NCBI GenBank assembly: GCA_014529385.2
Contig: CM043963.1
Coordinates: forward strand, 107,266,412 to 107,326,411
Origin: Adiantum capillus-veneris
Taxonomy: Eukaryota; Streptophyta; Polypodiopsida; Polypodiales; Pteridaceae
Reading direction: 5' to 3'
DNA: 60,000 nt
Positions within the stretch are counted from its first letter, which is position 1; every line of letters starts with the position of its first letter. Positions 43,188 through 54,099 of this stretch are shown in pieces. The position numbers were made by a program, and so were the translations under genes. Under the pieces are notes generated by a model. It was not told the origin of the DNA and did not search any database. It saw nothing but the letters and a program-made list of their open reading frames with translations.

Positions 43188-44048
43188 TCATACCTTTTGG
43201 AAGGAGGTCGTCACCTTTTGAAACCAATTGTTCCAAGTTGTTATGGGTGAAGGTTTTAACCAATAGTTTTCGACCGCCCTATGCGTTTCATCTAGTTGCA
43301 AGGGTGGTAAGGTACTCTCCCATGATTTTATTTGCAACGTTGTTGTAGGTGGTGAACTTACCCCGGGAGGTGCAAACTCTTTCGTGCTTGTATGGATATG
43401 TACAGTGGTAGGTGGAGGTTGTGTCGAAGCTTCTATTTGCGTATAGGAAATACATGAAGAGCAAGAAGCTTCATTTGATTTCCCTGTTCCTGAGCTAGGT
43501 GGAACAAATCGTTCTTTCTTTGGTACCCAAACTAGCTCTAGATCGGGTGTGTAACATTCCATGATTTTTTTCTTTCCGCGATTTTCAATTTGTTTTGGAG
43601 CCACCGGATTGGGTTTACATGGGCCAGGTGATAGGTAAGAGTCCACTTTACGTTTGGGCACCCAGATTTGATCATTTCCTTCATAGTATCCTTGGGCTTC
43701 CAATAGTCGTTTAGGAATCCAACGCAACGTTTCTTTACATTTCTTGGAGTGAGTGGGACGGTTCTTACTAGGTTTCCGTTTTTTTGCATCAACCATGCTC
43801 ACTACAGGGGCTTTAGGGACCCACTTGTATGTTTTCTGTGTTATATTAGGATGGTTCTTGTGTGTCTCAAGCTTTCTTTCAACTACATCAGTTGAAGCTC
43901 TAGAGAGTTGGGCTATGGAGACGTATGGTTCAACCTCCTGGACATGCAATGTCTTGGGTTTTATCTCCTTAGGCAATATCTCAGGGACTATGGCTTGAGT
44001 GGTAGGGCTAAGAGTTGGTTTTGCGTTGTAACACCCCCTGTCCCCCAA
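43188..44048 (-). CDS. WxPK-repeat ORF after Gypsy-3 pol
   Basis: About 286 codons in a different frame from the pol reading, overlapping its end by 61 bp (44048-43988). It opens at a G-rich stretch, GGGGGACAGGGGG, with no ATG near the start (TTG if initiated there), so it may be joined to pol by frameshifting or may be a formerly fused tail. Four short motifs recur: KWVPK (43812-43826), RWIPK (about 43710), IWVPK (about 43655) and VWVPK (about 43525), each followed by basic residues. The rest is Pro/Ser/Thr-rich. No catalytic motif was seen. The function is unknown; the position suggests an accessory protein of the element. Confidence 0.55.
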   Translation of the reverse strand: MGDRGCYNAKPTLSPTTQAIVPEILPKEIKPKTLHVQEVEPYVSIAQLSRASTDVVERKLETHKNHPNITQKTYKWVPKAPVVSMVDAKKRKPSKNRPTHSKKCKETLRWIPKRLLEAQGYYEGNDQIWVPKRKVDSYLSPGPCKPNPVAPKQIENRGKKKIMECYTPDLELVWVPKKERFVPPSSGTGKSNEASCSSCISYTQIEASTQPPPTTVHIHTSTKEFAPPGVSSPPTTTLQIKSWESTLPPLQLDETHRAVENYWLKPSPITTWNNWFQKVTTSFQKV

Positions 44049-46650
44049 TCAATAGTGCATTTGGTGGCTATCATCCACGTGCGGCCTAGGTTTATATTAC
44101 CCTCCATAGTTCCAGTAGGCATGACCAAAAAGTCTTGAGCTACAATTCCATTGTCATAACTGACAGAAGTGTGCCAGATTCCAAAAACCATAGTTTTTTT
44201 CTTGTTGACACCGTTGACTTGGATAATACTCTCAGATAGAGGTGGCTTCCCTAACTGACACCACACCCCATAGGATAGCAGATTATATTTAGCACCTGTG
44301 TCCAATAAGGCGTTATATAGCACTTTTCCATAGGCACTATTTAACTCAATGGGGTATCGTAGAGGTGTGTCAGAGTCCAACCCATCCTCTTCGATTTCCA
44401 CATGGAATGCATTTGTGACTCCAAGGTTAGCCTCTCGTTTTTGTCTTATATGTTGTTGTCGCTCCTTAGCCTCAGCTTGAGCTTGTATCTTGTTTAACTC
44501 GGTTTGTGCTTTGGCGGCCTTCTTTTGATGAATGGCCCGTAGTTCTTCTTGGCTTAAAGGATCATAATATCTTTTGAATTTACTCCCGTTGAGGAATCCA
44601 ATGGTTTCAACCCCATCAAGAGTTTCCACACGAAGGGTACCTTGTGGGGTAATTTCACATACTCTATATGGTCCTTTACCAGCATATTTCAACTTTTTCT
44701 TCTCTTTACGTACTCCATACATAAGGACTTTATCACCAACTTTGATGTCCTTGTCCTTCACATGGCGATCAAACCACTTCTTTCTCCTATCCTTTTCCAC
44801 AAGAGCATTTTGCACAGCCAACTGTCTCTCTTCGTCTAGTTTTTCTAAGATATACAAACGCTCGGTTAAGGGGTTACCATTCCATCCTTCTTGCGAAGCT
44901 ACCCTAAGACTAGGAATGACAAACTCCCAAGGCATAACCGCTTCTTGGCCGTATACCATTTTGAATGGCGTACAATTAATAGCCACTTTATAAGCAATAT
45001 GATAAGCCCATAGAGCAGATGTCAACTTCAAATCCCAATCAGTGCGATGAGCTTCTACCGTCTTGGTTAAAATAGAGATTAGAGTCTTGTTGGTGCTCTC
45101 GGTTTGTCCATTAGCTTGCGGGTAATAAGGTGTAGACTTATGGTGGGATATCATAAAGGTCGTGGTAAGCTCTCTTATTACCTCATTTATAAAATGGGTA
45201 CCATTATCACTAACAATTTCAAAAGGGCAACCAAATCTTGTGATAATGTTCTCAAAAAGAAACTTAGCTGTTGTCCTCGCGTCAGCTTTTTGTGAAGCCT
45301 TAGCTTCAGCCCACTTTGTTACATAGTCCGTAGCAACTAGAATATATCGAGATTGAGTGTTGCGAGCTGCGGGACTAATTGGACCTACAAAGTCTAAGCC
45401 CCATTTTTCAAATGGTTGGGTTACTTTAATAGGATGTAAGGGCATTCTGTCTTTGCGCTGTGTGGTCTTGTAACGTTGGCACTCATCACACCCTTTTGCA
45501 AAAAGTGATGCATCCTTAAATAAAGTTGGCCACCAATAGCCTGATTGCAGCACCTTTCTAGCAGTCAGGTCTCCTGAAAAATGTCCTCCTGCTATGCCCA
45601 TATGTGCTTCTTGCAAGATATACAAATATTCATCCTCGCGGGCACAACGCCTAAGAATATCATCCTTGCCTAATCTATACAGAGTTCTGGCAATCAGACA
45701 ATAGGGTTCACATTCTTTTACTAGCCTTCGAGCGATATCCTTACGAAGTTCCTTGGGTGGAAAACCATTAACTAAAAAGTTAACAATGTTCTCACTCCAT
45801 TCAGGCATAGTCTCAACTATGAATAGGGAAGTATCGGATAATTCATCATCAACTCCTGTAGGGGCTTCACCATTGGGTATGCGAGACAAATGATCAGCCA
45901 TGACGTGCCTTTTACCGGGTCTCACTACAATCGTGAAATCAAACTCCAGAAGAATTAACAACCATCGTGTGATTCTTCCTGTGGAGCATGGCTTGTTTAC
46001 CAGATACAGCAACGCTTGATGGTCCACATAAAATACAAACTTGTTTGCCAGAAGGTAGTAGCGAAATTTCTTTACTGCATAAACCATTGCCAAACCTTCT
46101 CGCTCTGTAGTGGTGTAGTTCCTTTCAGCATCGTTCAATTGACGGCTTGCAAAGCTAATGGGATAGTCCAATTTATGTTCTCCTGGTTGAGTGAGAACAC
46201 ACCCAATAGCAAAGTTTGATGCATCAATATGCACATGGAAAATGACATCCCAGTTAGGTGTCCTTAAAATTGGAGCACTTGCTAGTGTTTTCTTCAATTG
46301 TTCATAGGCCTGGTCACACTCTTCAGTCCATTTAAATTCAATGAGAAGCTTGTACAAAGGACGTGCTATCTCAGCGAAAAATAAAATAAACCGTCGATAA
46401 TAACCCACGTGTCCCATGAACCTTTGAACTCCCTTGTAATTGGTTGGTGGTGGTAACTCTAGAATCACTTTAATTTTGCTCTCATCGGTTGAGATACCAT
46501 TCTTGGATACTATATGCCCTAAAATAACTCCATGCTTGACCCAAAATTGGCATTTGAACGGGTTCAATGAGATACGATATAACCTACACTTTTCAAACAC
46601 CTTCCGCAAACATGATAGATGTTCCTTCCAAGAAGAGTAAACACAAAGGT
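43988..46650 (-). pseudogene. Gypsy-3 pol, second part: RT end, RNase H, integrase, retropepsin-like tail
   Basis: Begins at the LDD of the RT active site (about 46645), which is out of frame with the preceding part because one base is missing. RT thumb: FVRHG-like GVILGHIVSKNGISTDESK. RNase H: VHIDASNFAIGCVL, TEREGLAMVYAVKKFRYYL, YVDHQAL. Integrase: HHCC finger (GHFSGDLTARK, CDECQRYK), LDFVGPI, SDNGTHF and NGQTESTNK, with 35 residues between the last Asp and Glu. After the integrase C-terminal domain (GPYRVCEITPQGTLRVETLD) comes a retropepsin-like module: LLDTGAKYNLL (DTGA at 44291-44302) and NLGRTWM (44071-44091). It stops at 43988. Confidence 0.9.
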
Positions 46651-46653
46651 CGT

Positions 46654-48834
46654 CTAGAAAGCTTCACAAAACTCTCTCAAATATTCTTTAAAAGCAGTGT
46701 TTATTAATCGTTGGAATGTAGCAGGGGCATTTGTTAAGCCAAAAGCCATCACACGAAATGCAAACACGCCAAATTCTGTGATGAAGGCAGTTTTAGCTTG
46801 GTCCTCTAGTGCTATCGTGATTTGGTTGTAGCCTGAGTACCCATCTAGAAAGCTATAAGCTTCCTTGCCTGCAACTCTTTCGAGTACATGTTCGGAATAT
46901 GGTAGGGGGTAATGGTCTCTTCTAGTAGCTGCATTAACTTTTTTGAGGTCCACGCACACCCTGAGTTTCCCATTCTTTTTTGGCACGATAACTATTGGAG
47001 ACACCCATTCAGAGTGTTCAATAGGATATATGAACCCACATTTGATAAGATTTTCTAGATCTTCTTGAATGATCTTTGCATACTTAGGATTCATCGGGTA
47101 GGGTCTTTGTTGTACGGGCTTCGCAGTGCTAATCATAGGGATTGTATGTTGGACCACAGAAGGTGGAACACCTTTCATATCATGGTATGTCCAAGCGAAT
47201 ACGTCCTTGAATTCCTTGAGAAGCTCTTTGAGGACCGCCTCTTCAACTTCTATGAGGTCTTGGGCAATAAAAACAGGTTTTGATTCTTCACCGGGGTCAG
47301 CTAATTCTATTTCTTTAACTATTGCCGGACCATCATAGATTCCATTATTCCCATCGATAGGTATTCTTTGGGCTTTTGTGTACACAACCTTTGCTTCCCC
47401 TGTGGTGTAAGATTTGAAATGTTCTAGTGCAGGATGCAAGTCTGTGGATTCTGGTTGTGCTTTGGTTTGTGCTTCCATTTCTGCTTTCTTGTGTTGTCGA
47501 GCTAGCTCTTGGTTTTGACGCCTCCTGGCAGTGCGGCTCAACTTTGGCTTGTCTATGATCTCTAATTGGGCTATGTCATGGGGTCGTGGTCTACACCACA
47601 TAACATTTTGGAGATATTCACCCCAATTGTCTACCAATTTCCGATGAGCATCACATGCCCCTATATAACTGAGCCATTCTGCTGAGGATCTCTTCTTTTT
47701 TATCCTAGCACGTACATTGGCTCGATATCGACGCCTCTTAAGGTTTTTCTTTTTCTTATTTGAGACCTGCTTTTGATTTGCATTTAGATCTGGCTCACTA
47801 AAGGAGTCCTCGTTGGTGTCCTCTTCACTCTCGGGGGAGCTATCATCGGTTGATGTGTTCGGTCCTTCCGAATGTTTTGACTTTGAACTTGCTCCACTCT
47901 CTAATTCATGAGATTCAGAATCCGTTTCACTCTGGGAGTCAGTGTCCAAGTCGTGTTGATCAAAGTCTTCTATTGAGCTATCGGTGTCACTGTCAGATTG
48001 GTCCACAATTGCCTTGCCCTTAGAAGATGCATGTATGGCACTTATCATGTTTAGAGGTGCAATTTGTGGTACCTCTTCCCCCTCTGGTGTGACCCAAGTG
48101 GTTCCTCTATTTCCCCAGGTATGTATGGTTGCAGCTAGGTGTACCCAGTCTACGTTGTCGGATTCCGTCATACCCGGTAACACATCCATGTAAGGAGAAT
48201 CTTGGCCAATGTCTGTATCCTTCTTACAAGTGTAACAATATTGTAGTGGGGCCGAGTGAACTGTGGTGTCAGAGCGATGATCAATAATGGTTTTACTCCC
48301 TAAAGGGTGTACCTTACCAGTCACCAAATCCACTCTAAGGACAGAGTCTTGGAATTGCAAATAGACATGATTTTTAGACCAATCATGAACCATTTGTGCT
48401 TCCCTCATGAATGGTCGTCCTAAAATCATTTCATATGACATAAAGTGTTTAAAGAAATCCATTACAATGAACGTATGTCGTACCTTGTGTCCTAGAACTT
48501 TGATCTTAAGATCCTTGAGCATCCCCATAGGTTTGGCTATGGTACCATTTGCCATCTTTACCACAATGTTAGTAACACTGAGGCGGGGTTTTCCCATGGA
48601 TTCCCAACAATCTTTTGTCACGATGCTAACTCCCGCACCACCATCAAGAATTCCCTTTATAGTTAATCCCTTGGTAGTGATGGGTAGGGTCGCATTAGAC
48701 TCGTCGCCTTCAAAATACTGCCCTAATTCGTTAATGGGTACCTCGATCACAGACTCGTGTCCATCTAAGTCAAGTGATTGCACATGATTTTCCTCATCAA
48801 TCATAATCGAGTCAGGCCTATTTGGTTGCGCAAA
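46654..48834 (-). pseudogene. Gypsy-3 pol, first part: protease and RT
   Basis: Open downstream of a TAG at 48835-48837; the track start is 48804. Retropepsin: ILDGGAGVSIV (D-G-G-A at 48634-48645) and MILGRPFM (48408-48428). Then an acidic Ser/Asp/Glu-rich spacer, a basic cluster (KKKKNLKRRRYR, about 47740) and the RT: KCGFIYPIEHSEWVSPIVIV, KLRVCVDLKKVN, SFLDGYSGYNQI and FGLTNAPATFQRL. It ends EFCEAF followed by a TAG that a single-base deletion brings into frame, exactly before the catalytic LDD. RT could not be made whole without correcting that shift. Confidence 0.9.
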
Positions 48835-49743
48835 CTACGGTAATCCCGTTCGTAGCTCTCCGTTAAGGAATGCTCGAAGTGCAAGGAATAACTCAGGATC
48901 TCCATACAGCTTTGCTATGATCGTGGTTCGGACCTCAGAAGACATGAAGTCCACTAGTTTGGCAACATTCATTGGCATTTTGCAGGGTGTAGGTCCTTGA
49001 CTAGGAACTGGTGAGGATGGAATCTCATATTCCTCAATGGGATCAGGTATTCCTTCATTAAACATCCTTTCCAACAAGAAAGGTGTATGCTCACTTCCTG
49101 ATGCCCCGTCCTCACTCCCTTCTTGGATGATACTAGATATGGCTAACGGTCTATGGTTCATGTGGGGTGGATGAACTTGCGTGGGAAACACTGTGTCATG
49201 AATTTTGACATGCATGGGTTCTGGTTCTAGTTTCCTTTGAGTCTCCTCCACTAAACCTCTTAGATGTTTCACTTGCTCAATCTCGTCTACTGGGTTTGGG
49301 TACGTCCCAACCTTCTTTTTACGATTCTTCCCTTTTTGCCCCTGCGGTTTATCTTGGGGGTCTTGGATTGGATTCGGAAACACTTGTGGTGTTTTCAGAG
49401 GCTCTTTATGGTTTTCTCTTATTCGGTTTTCATTTGGTTCCATGTTACGGTTTTCTTTGTCGGTCTTTCCCTTTGTGGCATTGGTTCTAGTCTCCATTGT
49501 CTCGATTGAATCTGAATCATCCTCGAGGTCATTCATATACACGGGGTCATCTCCTGTTCCTATGTTTGTTTTGGAACTTGGCTTTGAATTTCCCGTATTC
49601 TGCGACCTCTTCCTTCGTGTCTTCTTTTTCTTTGCTTGGATAACTGACGCGGTATCTCTCTCTTCGAGGATATGACCTGGTCCTTGAAGCATGGACCGTG
49701 TAATCGCATAAGTGGGTGCGATGGGTGGTATTGGCGATGTCAC
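48835..49743 (-). CDS. Gypsy-3 gag-pol spacer ORF
   Basis: 302 codons, shifted by one base (+1) from the end of gag (gag stop TAG at 49745-49747). It is in the same frame as the protease/RT reading, from which a single TAG (48835-48837) separates it. Rich in Lys, Arg, Asn, Pro and Glu, with a basic N-terminal stretch (KKKKTRRKRS). No enzyme motif was seen. It is probably the N-terminal part of the pol polyprotein, reached by frameshifting or translated separately. Confidence 0.6.
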   Translation of the reverse strand: MTSPIPPIAPTYAITRSMLQGPGHILEERDTASVIQAKKKKTRRKRSQNTGNSKPSSKTNIGTGDDPVYMNDLEDDSDSIETMETRTNATKGKTDKENRNMEPNENRIRENHKEPLKTPQVFPNPIQDPQDKPQGQKGKNRKKKVGTYPNPVDEIEQVKHLRGLVEETQRKLEPEPMHVKIHDTVFPTQVHPPHMNHRPLAISSIIQEGSEDGASGSEHTPFLLERMFNEGIPDPIEEYEIPSSPVPSQGPTPCKMPMNVAKLVDFMSSEVRTTIIAKLYGDPELFLALRAFLNGELRTGLP

Positions 49744-49744
49744 A

Positions 49745-51350
49745 CTAGCAAAATTCGACCAAATTTAGGGGTGTGATTTTAGGCACATTTGGGTTATAGG
49801 GGCATTGGGCAATCAAGTGATCGATGCCACAACGATTACATGTGAGTATTGGCATTGCAGACGTGCTCCCTTGATTCATTTGCATCTGTGCAGCATTCTT
49901 TTGCAGCCTAATAGGGCACTCCGCTGCCCGATGTGGTCCACCACACTCGTAGCATTGAAGAGGTGGCCTCCTAGCCTGGGTGTTGATATTCTGACCTTTG
50001 GATGCGAGAGCAGCAGCTTGATAAACCGGCTTGACTTGCCCCCAACAATCTTCCATGTAGTATATAGGACACTCTTCCAATGTATCAAGTCCGTAGGCAA
50101 TACTAGTGTCTATTTCCTCCTCACAACCATCTGCATAAGCATTTGATGGCTCGCAACCCACTTGGTTCATAGGGGCGACTCTTGGATGCGGAGGCTGCGG
50201 TCCTAGCATAGGAGGTGGTAGCGGTGTAGCTTGTACAACATTTTGAGGTCTAGGGACCATGTGTGGCGGTAGTTGCTCAACAGGTGGAGCAGGCATCAAT
50301 ACAGGAGCTCGAGGTGCATCCGTCCAGGCTACAGGTGGTCTATTTGCCATCATACGTTTGATCATTAAACAATCCTTAGCTTGGTGACCATACCTACCAC
50401 ATGCGTTGCAAGTTCCATTAAATTTTACTCTAAACGTAGGGCACTCACTAGTGCTATGTGGACCTAAGCAAATGGAACACCATTGTTGCTCCCTTCTTGG
50501 ATACATGTGACTATTTTGAGGGGGTCGATTATCCTTAAGAGACTCTTGGATTGCCTTGGTGAGGTCTGTCAAGAATGTCTCAAATACCTTTGGCTCATTG
50601 GCAATGGGCTTTGCAGTCATGGGTTCATACTCAATGGCTTGTGAGCTAGTGGATCTCGTGTCAGTAGACACCCTCATGCCTGCTATCATCAAGTTGTCCT
50701 CTAGTTGGATTGCATTGGCAGTGACATCTTCCCAGGTTGTGATACCTCTAATCACTAGTCCATTATAGATTCCTTCATTCCTCAACCCTCGAATGAATCG
50801 ATCAAGCAGTTGGTTATTGTTGAAGCGCTCATTTACAGGGCAGCGAGAGTTTAAGTGCTTTAGACGACTAATGAAGTCCCTTACTGACTCTCCTTCCTTA
50901 CGTTCGGCCTTCTGTAGCTGAGATGCTACACCCCAAAGCACACCTTCTCGTATGTACTCCTTTAGAAACAACCTTCGAAGGGTAGGGTAGATTGTTTTCT
51001 CGTCCACCCTTAGGGTTCTATACCAATCTCCAGCCTTCCCACTTAATGTCAAGCTTAAGGCATTGCACTTATGTAGTTCGTTGCGTTCCCCTAAGGAATC
51101 ACATACTTGTTCAAACACTTCAATGTGTTTTCTAGCATCTTCGTCCCCATTGAATTTTTGCGTGAGTTTGGCAATTTGTACTGCCTTACTTCTAGGCTCT
51201 CTATCAGATGCGTGACGCATATTCTCGGCGATAGATCGACCTATGGTTTGAGCAAACGCTGCCAAGTCACCTATGTGAGGAGGCAGGGCCGGTGGAGGTA
51301 CTCTTGGAATCATATGTGGGAGAGCGATGGGTACCGGTCTTGGCATATGT
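49745..51350 (-). pseudogene. Gypsy-3 gag, main part
   Basis: Enters from TR-GAG at 51350 (MPRPVPIALPHMIPRVPPP). Capsid-type Retrotrans_gag domain (about 51200-50690): KLTQKFNGDEDARKHIEVFE, GKAGDWYRTLRVDE, YPTLRRLFLKEYI, LLDRFIRGL. Then a Pro-rich linker and four zinc-knuckle-like motifs: CSICLGPHSTSEC and CNACGRYGHQAKDC (about 50495-50380), CYECGGPHRAAEC (about 49950) and CNRCGIDHLIAQC (about 49840). Only the second has canonical CX2CX4HX4C spacing; the others are CX2CX3HX4C. The reading stays open to 49745. The codons from 51592 to 51351 are LTR sequence of TR-GAG, not gag. Confidence 0.9.
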
Positions 51351-52377
51351 TGAGGCGGTTCGGGGCGGGCAACAAGAGAGGCGACCTCTAAACACCCCTC
51401 AAGGCTCCCGTGCTGCTCAATTGCGGCTGGGGCAACCACAAGCACATCGCAACAACAAACCCACAGCCAAACACAAACAAGATAGGGGCACCACCTAGTT
51501 ATGGTATGCGAACTAGGACGCAAGAGAGATTTTGGCACAACCAAGAAGATGCACCACACAACACACACAAGCAACCTCACACCAAGACACACATGAAATG
51601 GACCAGAGAGAGCTAGAGCAAAGGGAAGAGAGAGAGGAAAGGATCTTGCGTAATACCTTATTTGTGACTTGCAAATGGAGATGGTTCGTTATGATGCTAT
51701 CGTAGAACTTGTACAAAAATCACTCAATGCTTGGTGATTGCTAATCATTGCCAAAACACACACACACTGTCTTAGGGTGTGGGAGACCTCTCACCACAAT
51801 ACCCTCTTACAATGGACACAAAACTAGCAATGAAAAAACACACTAAAACACTTTCTAAAATCAAGATCAACCGATAAAAACTCAAAATACACAAGTCACC
51901 TTGAATTCACAAAACCGTATTGCACAAATGGAAGGACGAAGATTTGAACGTCGAATCACGCATTTGATGCACCAAACCTCAATTTATTGATGATAAAGGA
52001 GCATATACAATAGTGGTTTTGAGATTTGTGAAACTCACGCTCTCTCACTTGCAAGGTGTAGCTTGAAAGCTTCTCTCACACCAAGAGTGAAGCTCACAAG
52101 TGGTTGCTACACCTAAGTCTCTCCTCACGCATAGAGTGTTGGGGTGTTATGTGAGATGTTGGAGGTTGTTTTGCAAGAAGGAGAGGGGCCTATTTATAGG
52201 TTGGAGACCCCATATTAAGATTATTGGAAATCCTAATTTACAAGCTAACAAATCAGGATTATGATTTTTTTGAATATCAAAACATTGCGGGCCTTCTTTG
52301 TCTGCTTGAGTCATGGGTGTGGGCTCAAAAGAGAGCATTATTGATGGTAGATAAGGTGAAAGTAAGTTTTAAGGAAG

Positions 52378-52416
<39 letters not shown>

Positions 52417-54052
52417 ACTATACATGTCTTGAGGTGAGGTGTCTTTTATGGTTAGGTCAATGCTATTTTGTGTTAGTATGTTAGTGGTTAGTGTTAGTAA
52501 TCACTAGAAACTTAATGATATATTTACAATGGGTAGAATGGGTGGGATGGTTGGAGTAAGATGGTTGAATGAAGTGAACAAATCCTTGTGATGGTGAAGC
52601 TTGAAGAAGTTTTGGACTTACTTGTGTAGGTTCTCAAAATGACTATCGACCTTCTTCTTCGTCTTCCCTTCTTTACGCCACCGCCGCCAAGGTTGATTAT
52701 CGCGATGAAAATGGTAATTCCGTTAATGATATCTCTTGATTTGCAGAGGTTAATCATGGTACACATGCTGAATTTATGCATATATATAAGGAGTAAGATG
52801 GAATTGTACTTTGGAGATAATAGAGAGAGGCATAGAGATGGTGTATGTACATGGAGAGCTCATATGAGAGCTATGGGAGTAAGTGGGGAGGTTAATGGTG
52901 AAGAAGGTGAGAGAAACCATTGAAGGTGCAGGTTTGAGTGAGGGATTGAGAGAAATGTGTGTGTGTGTAGAAGTGTGGAAAGAGGTGAGAGAAGACTATG
53001 GGCTACTTGTGAAAAAAGTGGGCAGACTGGGGTCCACTCAAAAAATCATAGCTCACCGCTGGTAGCTCCAAAAATCATGAAAAAATTTGAGGTGATTATT
53101 CAGAGCGTGGGCTACATTTTCTCTTTTGACTACTGCTCCAAATTCGGAGTGGAGATAGGTGCCAAAATTCTCACCAAAAAGCCTGTTTTTATGCTTGCAA
53201 AAGTCTTTTAGTGGATCCCTCCTTTGTTGAATTTGTACAATGCATCCAAGAGTGAGCCCCTCCTTTGTCATATTATAATACAAAGCATTCAAGTTGCCCT
53301 TGACCCATGCATGGAGGAGGATTATTGGTGAAATAAGAAATATATACATGGTGGGACTAGTGTATGGACTATTCATGGACTTTAGCTCAATGAGCACATG
53401 GTGTTAGAATAATGAGTAAAAATAATAATAAAAATATGGAGGAGTTATGGATATGGAAAGATATTGGAATCATATGATATGGTCCCTCCTTGAATTATTT
53501 TGGGTGAAAGAGGAAAAGGTATGCAAGTAAATAATATAATAAACGTAACTAATGAGTAGAAATCAATTTTTTGTTTTCACGAGGGTGAGGGTGAAAATGT
53601 GAGAGTGATTTGTATAAAGGAAAAATATGAGGTTAGAATATGTACATATTGACAAAAAATATACTTATGGTGTAAGAGGATGAAAGAAGGTGTACATAGG
53701 TTTAATAAAACACACACCTAAGTAGAAATATTTAAATAAAATACCAAAATAATTATAAAAAATCCCTATATTTAGGCCATATATACAATGAAATATTTAC
53801 ACACAAAGAGGCCATAATATACTTTTATTTTTTTATTTTTTTTTATTTTTTTTATTATTTTTATTTTTTTTTGGCTCACCTAGCCCAGTGACTAGCTAGC
53901 TGAGGTGTTTTTAAGAAGATATGGAAAAAGTCCCCTAATTCGCACACGCCTATTTACAGTGAAATGGTAGGGATAGCCATAGTGTTTGGGTGATTTTGGT
54001 AGGGTGAGGTAGCTTACTATGGCAATTATGGAGAGCCGAAAAACGGCTATCA
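51351..54052 (-). repeat. TR-GAG 3' LTR
   Basis: 2702 bp. Contains (GA)n at about 52379-52414 and T-rich tracts near 53825-53870. No gene inside: the readings in it, including the MCLGVRLLVC one at 51592, are chance ORFs. The last 20 bp on the plus strand include AGCCG-AAAAA-CGGCT, a small hairpin. Confidence 0.95.
52191..52198 (-). promoter_or_regulatory. TATA box in TR-GAG 3' LTR
   Basis: Element strand CCTATAAATAGGCCCC, a strong plant TATA box match. The functional copy would be the one at 57430-57437 in the 5' LTR. Confidence 0.6.
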
Positions 54053-54068
54053 TTAGCCCCCCCTTTAG
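54053..54068 (-). promoter_or_regulatory. TR-GAG polypurine tract
   Basis: Element strand TAAAGGGGGGGCTAA directly before TGATAGCCG. Confidence 0.92.
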
Positions 54069-54099
54069 ATAATGGTACATTCATGTACCATTTATGTGA

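Noticed and set aside
51351-51592. N-terminal extension MCLGVRLLVC... of the gag reading
   Set aside because: These codons lie inside the TR-GAG LTR and recur at 56590-56831 without gag. The apparent fusion is produced by the insertion.
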